Source: an uncultured Clostridia bacterium
Lineage (GTDB): Bacteria > Bacillota > Clostridia > Oscillospirales > Acutalibacteraceae
Direction of reading: 5' to 3'
Assembly: GCA_947589485.1 (NCBI GenBank)
Contig: CANQBK010000018.1
Location: forward strand, 1 to 33,600
DNA length: 33,600 nt
Part shown: positions 25,166 to 32,400 of the stretch, piece after piece
Layout: the number at the start of each line of letters is the position of its first letter
Position numbering within the stretch: the stretch's first letter is position 1
Position numbers and translations under genes: made by a program
The notes under the pieces: model-generated
Told to the model about the DNA's origin: nothing
What the model saw: only the letters and a program-made list of their open reading frames with translations
The model's database searches: none

Positions 25166-25465
25166 ATGCGGCAAAAGAAAATACCCGTGAGGAAATGTAT
25201 CGGGTGTGCGGAAATGAAAGAAAAAAAACAGCTTGTAAGGGTTGTTAAAGCCCCCGATGTAAAAGACGATAACGGAGAAATAATACAAAGGGGAGAAATA
25301 TCCGTTGACCTTACGGGCAAAAAACCCGGCAGGGGCGCTTATATCTGCGGCAATCCCGACTGTCTTGCGGCGGCAAGAAAAGCAAAAAGGTTTGAAAGGG
25401 CGTTTTCATGCAAAATTCCCGATGAAATATATGATAGGCTTGTTGACGAGCTAAAAAAACATTAA
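25166..25465 (+). CDS. rnpM: RNase P modulator RnpM (YlxR)
   Basis: A 99-residue YlxR-family RNA-binding protein. The family pattern is PVRKCIGCAEMKEKKQLVRV near the start and GRGAYICGNPDC in the middle. YlxR has been described as an RNase P-associated modulator and as a nucleoid-associated regulator. I start at the ATG at 25166 because GAAAGGAG lies 7 bases upstream; the upstream in-frame ATG at 25145 has no ribosome site. It is followed by the L7Ae-like gene 40 bases further on, the usual order. Confidence 0.92.
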   Translation: MRQKKIPVRKCIGCAEMKEKKQLVRVVKAPDVKDDNGEIIQRGEISVDLTGKKPGRGAYICGNPDCLAAARKAKRFERAFSCKIPDEIYDRLVDELKKH

Positions 25466-25504
25466 TGAACAAAATATATTGTCTGAGAGAGGATGATCCG
25501 AAAA

Positions 25505-25807
25505 ATGAATGATAAGCTGTTGTCGTTTCTTGGTATAGCAAGGCGGGCGGGACGATTGTCGCTCGGCTTTGATGCGGCAGCGGAAGCAATGCGGGGCGGT
25601 AAATCTGAGCTTTTGATTTTGTCCGACGATTTGTCGGAGCGGACTGAAAGAAAAATAAAGGATATTGCTCGGCAAACCGAAACTCAGACAATCGTTTTAA
25701 ATATATCAATGGAAAAATTGGGAGGCTCTGTCGGTAAAATTACGGGAATAATTTCCGTAAACGACGGAGGATTTGCAAAAAAGCTGAAAACGCTTTGTGC
25801 CGAATAA
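25505..25807 (+). CDS. ylxQ: L7Ae-family RNA-binding protein YlxQ
   Basis: A 100-residue L7Ae/L30e-type RNA-binding protein that recognises kink-turn RNA. The family signature is [19 protein letters not shown] with [19 protein letters not shown] place the start at ATG 25505 (MNDKLLSF), which matches the usual family N-terminus. The ATG at 25493 is the alternative, but its ribosome site GAGAGG touches the codon. Its stop at 25805-25807 is 19 bases before infB, so the genes are tightly linked. Confidence 0.88.
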   Translation: MNDKLLSFLGIARRAGRLSLGFDAAAEAMRGGKSELLILSDDLSERTERKIKDIARQTETQTIVLNISMEKLGGSVGKITGIISVNDGGFAKKLKTLCAE

Positions 25808-25826
25808 GACAGGAGGAATGTATTTT

Positions 25827-28226
25827 ATGATAAAACTAAGATTGAGCGAGGTCGCCAAAAATCTCAACGTGTCAAATAAAGATGTTGCGGAGGTACTTAA
25901 AAAATATCTTAATGTAACCAAAAAACCTGCCGGAATACTTAACGAGGAAGAACTGAACATAATTTTTGAATATTTTACACAATCGGCGGGTGTTCCGAAT
26001 TTTGATAAATATTTTGCGTCGGCAAATTCTGAAGATACGGCAAGTACCGCAAAGACGGAAAGCACACGCACGAAGAAGAACGAGGCTGCGAAAGCCGAGC
26101 AAAAACAACCTGCCCAAGGCGGCAAAAAGCAGCCAAAAGCTAAGCAGAATGAAAGCAAGAGCCAAAACGGCAAAAGGAATAATGTACAGCCGCAGCGTGC
26201 AGCAAAGACAAAAAGTGAAAACAGTGTTACCGTGGAGCAGGAGAGTACAATGGGCGAAAACCGCGGAAGAGTTATAAATACACGTCAGTCGCACGTTGAC
26301 ATTGAACGTTACAATGAAAAGTATGATCGTCTTGCAAGCGAAAAAATGAGAACGGAAAACACTGTTCAAAAGCAGAAGATAACCCAGCGTTCACAGCAAA
26401 GGGGAAAGCCGAGAAATTCACGCAAGGAAACCGAGCAGGAGAGGCTCCACCGCATTGAGAAATACAGAAAGGCAAAACCTATCACTGTTCAGATCCCTGA
26501 CGAAATTACTGTTGGAGAGCTTGCGCTCAGGTTAAAAGCGACGGCTGCCGAGGTTATTAAAAAATTAATGTTCCTTGGAGTTATGGCGAACGTAAACGAC
26601 ACGATAGATTTTGACACGGCTTCACTTGCCGCAATGGAGTTCCACGCAAAGGTGGAAAAGGAAGTTATAGAAACAATTGAAGAAAAAATAATTGATGACA
26701 GCGACGACGATGACAAGAATCTTGTTTCAAGAGCACCGGTAGTTGTCGTTATGGGACACGTTGACCATGGAAAAACATCGCTGCTTGACGCAATACGTCA
26801 CGCTCACGTTACGCAGACAGAGGCAGGCGGAATAACGCAGCATATCGGTGCGTACAGGGTCGATATAAACAACAGGGAAATTACGTTTCTTGATACGCCC
26901 GGTCACGAGGCTTTTACCACTATGCGTGCGAGGGGCGCTCAGGTTACCGACATTGCCATACTGGTCGTTGCGGCGGACGACGGTATAATGCCGCAGACGG
27001 TTGAAGCGATAAATCACGCAAAGGCTGCGGGTGTTTCAATCATAGTTGCAGTAAATAAGATAGACAAACAGGGAGCGAATGTGGAACAGGTAAAGCAGCA
27101 GCTTACCGAGTATGACATTATTCCCGAAGAATGGGGCGGAGATACGCCCGTAATACCGGTATCGGCGCACACGAAAGAGGGTATTGACGACCTGCTTGAA
27201 ATGGTACTTCTTGTTGCGGATATGAAAGAGCTGAAAGCAAATCCCGACAGAGCCGCAAAGGGTACTGTTATTGAGGCAAGGCTTGACAAAGGCAGAGGTC
27301 CGATTGCAACAGTTCTGGTACAGAACGGTACTCTTAATGTGGGCGACATTATAGTTGCAGGCACTTGCGTCGGACGTGTAAGAGCGATGACAAACGACAA
27401 GGGCGCAAAAGTAAAAAGTGCGGGTCCGTCTATTCCCGTGGAGATTACCGGTCTTGACAGCGTTCCGTCGGGCGGCGACGTGTTTAATGCCGTTTCTGAC
27501 GAAAGACTGGCTAGGGAATTGGTTGAGCAAAGAAAAACTATTGAAAAGGAAGAACGTTTCAATTCCAGAACTAAGGTTACCCTTGACAATTTGTTTGACC
27601 AGATGAAGCTCGACGATATGAAGGAATTGAAAATCATAGTCAAGGCAGATGTTCAGGGTTCCGTTGAGGCAGTCAAGCAGTCGTTGGAGAAGCTGACAAA
27701 CGAAGAAATTCGTGTAAATGTCATACACAGCGGTGTAGGCGCAATAAGAGAATCAGATGTTATGCTTGCGTCGGCGTCAAATGCTGTTATAGTAGGTTTT
27801 AATGTTCGTCCCGACCCTGTTGCCGAGAACAACGCTGAGCGTGACGGTGTTGACCTAAGGCTTTACAGAATTATTTATGATTGCATAGAAGAAATAGAAG
27901 CCGCAATGAAAGGTATGTTGGAGCCTAAGTTTAAGGAAACTCAGGTTGGACGTGTAGAGGTGCGCCAAACCTATAAGATTACAAATGTCGGTTTGGTTTC
28001 CGGTTCGTATGTACTTACGGGCAAGGTAGTAAGAGGTTCGCAGGTACGAGTTGTTCGTGACGGCATAGTAATTGCGGACGATATAATAGCATCGCTCCAA
28101 AGGTTCAAAGATTCCGTCAAAGAGGTTGCCCAAGGTTTTGAGTGCGGCATAACGCTTGAAAAGTTCAGCGACATAAAAGAGGGCGACATATTTGAAGTAT
28201 ATCAAATGGAACAGATTTCCGACTGA
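25827..28226 (+). CDS. infB: Translation initiation factor IF-2
   Basis: A 799-residue IF-2, the GTPase that places initiator tRNA on the 30S subunit. The N-terminus (about 1-55) is a helical IF2_N domain ([20 protein letters not shown]). A Lys/Gln-rich linker follows and a second IF2_N domain near 220. GTPase motifs are GHVDHGKTS (310-318), [12 protein letters not shown] and SAHTKEG. The C-terminal domains bind fMet-tRNA. I start at ATG 25827, 10 bases after AGGAGG; the GTG at 25797 overlaps ylxQ. A perfect terminator follows at once, and rbfA, which usually comes next, is absent. Confidence 0.97.
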   Translation: MIKLRLSEVAKNLNVSNKDVAEVLKKYLNVTKKPAGILNEEELNIIFEYFTQSAGVPNFDKYFASANSEDTASTAKTESTRTKKNEAAKAEQKQPAQGGKKQPKAKQNESKSQNGKRNNVQPQRAAKTKSENSVTVEQESTMGENRGRVINTRQSHVDIERYNEKYDRLASEKMRTENTVQKQKITQRSQQRGKPRNSRKETEQERLHRIEKYRKAKPITVQIPDEITVGELALRLKATAAEVIKKLMFLGVMANVNDTIDFDTASLAAMEFHAKVEKEVIETIEEKIIDDSDDDDKNLVSRAPVVVVMGHVDHGKTSLLDAIRHAHVTQTEAGGITQHIGAYRVDINNREITFLDTPGHEAFTTMRARGAQVTDIAILVVAADDGIMPQTVEAINHAKAAGVSIIVAVNKIDKQGANVEQVKQQLTEYDIIPEEWGGDTPVIPVSAHTKEGIDDLLEMVLLVADMKELKANPDRAAKGTVIEARLDKGRGPIATVLVQNGTLNVGDIIVAGTCVGRVRAMTNDKGAKVKSAGPSIPVEITGLDSVPSGGDVFNAVSDERLARELVEQRKTIEKEERFNSRTKVTLDNLFDQMKLDDMKELKIIVKADVQGSVEAVKQSLEKLTNEEIRVNVIHSGVGAIRESDVMLASASNAVIVGFNVRPDPVAENNAERDGVDLRLYRIIYDCIEEIEAAMKGMLEPKFKETQVGRVEVRQTYKITNVGLVSGSYVLTGKVVRGSQVRVVRDGIVIADDIIASLQRFKDSVKEVAQGFECGITLEKFSDIKEGDIFEVYQMEQISD

Positions 28227-28250
28227 TATTAACAACCGAATATTTGTGTT

Positions 28251-28290
28251 TTATGGGGAACCTCGTTTGTGGTTCCCCATAATTCTTTTA
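28251..28290 (+). terminator. Terminator of the rimP-infB operon
   Basis: A perfect 12-bp stem, TTATGGGGAACC (28251-28262) and its complement (28271-28282), with an 8-base loop, is followed by TTCTTTTATT. It ends the operon 25 bases after infB. The GGGGAACC core is shared with the terminators at 2585 and 7181. Confidence 0.92.
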
Positions 28291-28293
28291 TTC

Positions 28294-29029
28294 TTAAAAA
28301 CCCACCAAAGGCTCTGCCTTTGGAATCCGCAAGCCTTTGAAAAGGCTTGAGCGAAACTTTTAATTATGGTTAAAATAACTAATGCCGCGCGAATGTAGTT
28401 TTGGTTTGCAGTAAGAGCGAGCGGAGCGAGCGACAACGCGAATTGCCTGCGCCGGCTCGGCGCCGCCAAAGGCTCTGCCTTTGGAATCCGCAAGCCTTTG
28501 AAAAGGCTTGAGCGAAACTTTTGATTATGGTTATAATAACTAACCACGCGCGAACGTACCTATCTCTTGCAATACGAGCGAGCGGAGCGAGCGACAGCGC
28601 GAATCGACAGTGCGGGCACCGCACCGCGAATTGAGGGCGCAGGCTCGGCGCCTTGAGCGAAACTTTTAATTATGGGTACATAAATTTATTGCGCGCGAAT
28701 GTAGTTTTGGTTTGTAGTAAGAGCGAGCGGAGCGAGCGACAACGCGAATCGCCTGCGCCGGCTCGGCGCCGCGAATCGCCTGCGCCGGCTCGGCGCCGCG
28801 AATCGACAGTGCGGGCACCGCACCGCGAATTGAGGGCGCAGGCACTGCGCCTTGAGCGAAACTTTTAATTATGGGTACATAAATTTATTGCGCGCGAATG
28901 TAGTTTTGGTTTGCAGTAAGAGCGAGCGGAGCGAGCGACAACGCGAATCGACAGTGCGGGCACCGCACCGCGAATCGCCTGCGCCGGCTCGGCGCCGCGA
29001 ATTGACAGTGCGGGCACCGCACCGCGCCG
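28294..29029 (+). repeat. Right hairpin-repeat block
   Basis: Four units of the same family as the left block, in opposite orientation. Each unit starts with a core beginning TTGAGCGAAACTTTT (at 28347, 28508, 28653 and 28852), then a conserved AGCGAGCGGAGCGAGCGA stretch. A variable number of 27-base hairpin modules follows, separated by GCGAAT. Module A has stem GCGCCG/CGGCGC and loop GCT (28750-28776, 28777-28803, 28976-29002). Module B has GTGCGG/CCGCAC and loop GCA (28804-28830, 28949-28975, 29003-29029). Module C has GCGCAG/CTGCGC (28831-28851). CCAAAGGC/GCCTTTGG hairpins precede the first two cores. No convincing gene lies in it. Confidence 0.9.
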
Positions 29030-29040
29030 CAGGAATTTTT

Positions 29041-29300
29041 GAATATTACAGCTTTCTTTACACAGTATAAAAAATTACCCCTATTTTGTTTTCGTATTTA
29101 GTAAAAATTGTACAAATATAACAAAAATAATTATTGTTAAAATTTACAGTTTAAGTAAAAAGTATATGTTGAAAATAACGAAAAAAGTGTTTTTTTAGAA
29201 ATTATTAAACAAATAAAATACTATTTATTTTTACAATATTAACATATTTTTTGTTTTATAAGAATAAAAAATATACAATAAAAATTAAAAGTGAATAGCG
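29041..29300. other. AT-rich spacer without a gene
   Basis: About 260 bases of very AT-rich sequence between the right repeat block and the amylase promoter. I see no open frame, no clear hairpin and no match to the surrounding repeats. It could hold curved DNA or regulator sites. Confidence 0.7.
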
Positions 29301-29306
29301 GAACAC

Positions 29307-29336
29307 TTTACAAAAATGAAAATTAAATGCTAAAAT
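29307..29336 (+). promoter_or_regulatory. Promoter of the amylase gene
   Basis: TTTACA (29307-29312) and TAAAAT (29331-29336) are spaced by 18 bases. Transcription would begin near 29343, giving a leader of about 150 bases before the amylase start. Confidence 0.55.
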
Positions 29337-29369
29337 AAGATAACTTAAAAATCTAATACATATTATTGA

Positions 29370-29393
29370 CGTGACTATACTTTGGCAGTCACG
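29370..29393 (+). promoter_or_regulatory. Leader hairpin upstream of the amylase gene
   Basis: CGTGACT (29370-29376) pairs with AGTCACG (29387-29393) around a 10-base loop. It lies in the transcribed leader predicted from the promoter at 29307. It could be an operator or an RNA structure. It does not match a riboswitch I know. Confidence 0.45.
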
Positions 29394-29420
29394 GTTAAGT
29401 TGCGTCAGTATGAGGGGAGT

Positions 29421-29462
29421 ATGTATTTGGATTTACAAAGTGATTTTTGTACGTTACTTTAA
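29421..29462 (+). CDS. Possible 13-residue leader peptide
   Basis: A short frame, MYLDLQSDFCTLL, begins with ATG 3 bases after a strong GAGGGGAG site and ends 29 bases before the amylase start, in a different frame. Its ribosome site is as good as that of the amylase itself. It may be a translated leader that affects amylase expression. There is no composition bias pointing to attenuation by one amino acid, so coding is uncertain. Confidence 0.3.
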   Translation: MYLDLQSDFCTLL

Positions 29463-29491
29463 ATCAAACACATTTAGGGGAGTGATTCTAA

Positions 29492-32400
29492 TTGGGCAAC
29501 GGAACACAAACAGTTAAACACCGTTTGCACACAAAGATTGCAAGTGTATTTCTTTCGACAGCCCTTTTCGCGACTACGTTTACGGGTCTGGGTACGGTTG
29601 CGGTAACTGCGGCGCCAACAATTGAGGCTAATGCCGCATCAACATCTGCCGCAGTTTCAGGATCCGGTAACTACGGTTTAGCCGACAGTATTCCGGACGG
29701 TAATATTCTTCATTGTTTTACATGGAAATATACCGATATTCAGGCTATGCTTCCGGAAATTGCAGAGGCAGGCTTTACAAGTATTCAAATATCGCCGCCT
29801 CAGCCGACAGGAGGAACCGGTCCGTGGTGGTGGTTCTATCAGCCGCTCGGATTTTATGTAGGTACAAGTGCTCTCGGCACCAAACAGGAACTTCAATCAC
29901 TTGTTGACGAGGCTAAAAAATACGGAATAAAAATGATTGCTGATATTGTAGCGAATCACCTTGCAGGTGATCATAGCAATATTCAAAGCGATCTCAGAGA
30001 TTCCCAGTATTGGCACCCTGACATCGGCGATGCTACAGACGGAAATCGTTACAGTGTTACTCACGGAAAAATAGGTATGCCGGACATTAATACCGAAAAC
30101 GCTTATGTACAATCATGCGTAAAGAAGTATGTTGAAGAACTCAAATCTATGGGATTTGAAGGAATAAGATGGGATGCGGCAAAGCATATTGGACTTCCGA
30201 GTGAGGGCGATCAATTCTGGCCGACAGTTACGAGTGTTTCAGGATTGTGGTACTATGGTGAAATACTTAACAATCCCGGCGTTTCGGCAGACTCAAATAA
30301 GACGCTCCACGATAACATTTTGAAGGAGTATTCTAATTATATAGGTATTACCGACAGTGTGTACAGCGCCTCTGTGCGTAATGCATATAACAGCGGTACA
30401 GCACCGGACGGTTTCGGCAACTACTGCACAATCGGTATAGCAAACGACAAACTTTTGTATTGGGCAGAAAGCCATGATACTTTCGCTAACGGCGATACAT
30501 GGGATAAATCATGGAATATGGATCAAAATGTCATTGACCGTGCTTATGCAATTGTCGCAAGCCGCAACGGAATACCTGCGCTATATTTTTCACGTCCGTC
30601 TACGCATGAAAAAGACAGTATAAAAATCGGTTCAAAAGGAAGTACGCATTTTACAAGCACAGAAGTTGCAGAAGTAAACAAGTTTAAAAATGCGATGGTA
30701 GGTCAGAAAGATTACTATACAAAAAGTAACAACTGCGGTGTCGTATGTCGTGAAAAGGGTGCTGTTATATCAGCCGGCAGTGGCAGCAATATGGACGTTA
30801 CCGTAACAAACGGCGGCGGTACAACTGCTCCGGGTACATACGTTGATCAGATTTCAGGCAGCACATGGACAGTTACTTCAACCACGATTTCAGGTCATAT
30901 AGGTGCCAGCGGTATTGCTGTTATTTATAATCCGAGCGATACACCCGTTCCCGCAAAGGGCAGCGTATCGGCAACTCCCGCAACCGGAACGTCCTTTACG
31001 GATACTCTTACGGTAACTCTTAACTGCAACGGTGTTACAAACGCAAAGTATTCGACCACAGAGGGTGCGTCGGGTTCTTACAGCGACGGTCAGAAAATAA
31101 CAGTCGGCGCTTCAACGGCGGCAGGCTCAAGCGTTACGGTTAATCTTTCCGGTACAAAAGAGGACGGTTCACAGGCAACGGCAAGCTATACATATAAGAA
31201 AACCGAGCCGAAACAATATCCCTCACTTGAATCCGGCGGATTTGTTTTTGACAATTCCTCAAAGAATTGGTCAAATGTTTATGCTTATGTATATGACGAA
31301 AGCGGTTCACCAACAATAGAAAATTCGGGTTGGCCGGGAGTTAAGATGACCGACTGCGGAAACGGATATTTTAAATATCTGCTTGACTCCAAATTCTCTA
31401 ACAGCAAAAATATTTGCGTTATTTTCAATGACGGCGGTACAAATCAGATTCCGGGAGCTATGCAGTCGGGTTTAACAATGTCTTACAGTGACAAAAAGCT
31501 CTATGAGAACGACTCGTGGCAATCTCTTCCGAATGTTGTTGATCCGCCTGTACCCGTGAAAGATCCCGTAGTAACGGTAAATAAGGCGTCGGGTACGAAG
31601 TTCACAACGGAAACTCTTGACATAACACTTACTCTTGCGAATGCTGTAAGCGGCACATATTCGGTAGATAACGGTCCGACAAAGAGCTTTACCGGTTCAA
31701 AGACCGTCACTATTGGCGAAGGTAAAATAGGCGATTCAACAGTTACGGTCAAGGCAACGGCTAAAGGCTCCGACGGTACAAGCAAGTCCTACACGTTTAC
31801 TTATGAAAAGGACTATGTAGTTAAAACCACAAGCTCTTCCGCTTCGGCACTGACAGGCAAATATGCAACAAATCCGAATGGTCAGTACGGTAAGCAAAAG
31901 ACCATAACAGGTCCGAGTGACTTTACGGAAGATATGATCATAGCACAGGGCGTCGCAAATGACGATCCCCGTATATTCAGAGGTTCTCACGAGGCTCCTG
32001 TATACGATACATATTCTTTGTATGCCGCTTGGGACAACACAAATCTTTATCTTGGCTGGCAGTTTACAAACGTGACCGATGTTGTTGACCCCGCACAGGG
32101 TTATCCCATAAGCGACAACGGTAAGCCTTGGAACGGTGATATTCCTCAAATGCTCGCCTTTAATCTTGGCAAGGGTAAATCTGCCGATATGTCAAAGGGT
32201 ACAATGGCAGGCGGCGATTACGTTTGGGGACTTAAAGTAGGCTTTGAAACAGACATTGACGCACTTATGTGCTTCTCTTCAAAGCCGGGTGTAGGTCAGC
32301 CGGCACTCTTTAAAACAGGTTCTGACGGTTACTTTAACTATACGGATACCACGGGATTTACTGACGGCGGTATTTCGTTTAAGTATCAGGACGGTTTCTT

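Noticed and set aside
28750-29029. CRISPR array or integron attachment array
   Set aside because: The 27-base modules are adjacent variants of each other without unique spacers, and no cas or integrase gene is present.
28653-29070. Open frames with TTG starts running through the hairpin repeats (also 2210-2392 on the minus strand), coding Ser/Glu/Arg-rich peptides
   Set aside because: Two of the four right-block cores (28347 and 28508) carry early stop codons in the same frame, units differ in length by non-multiples of three, and there is no ribosome binding site. The apparent protein similarity follows from DNA-level repeat identity.
29340-29491. Cyclic di-GMP or other riboswitch ahead of the amylase
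   Set aside because: Only one simple hairpin is seen and none of the conserved riboswitch cores I know is present.
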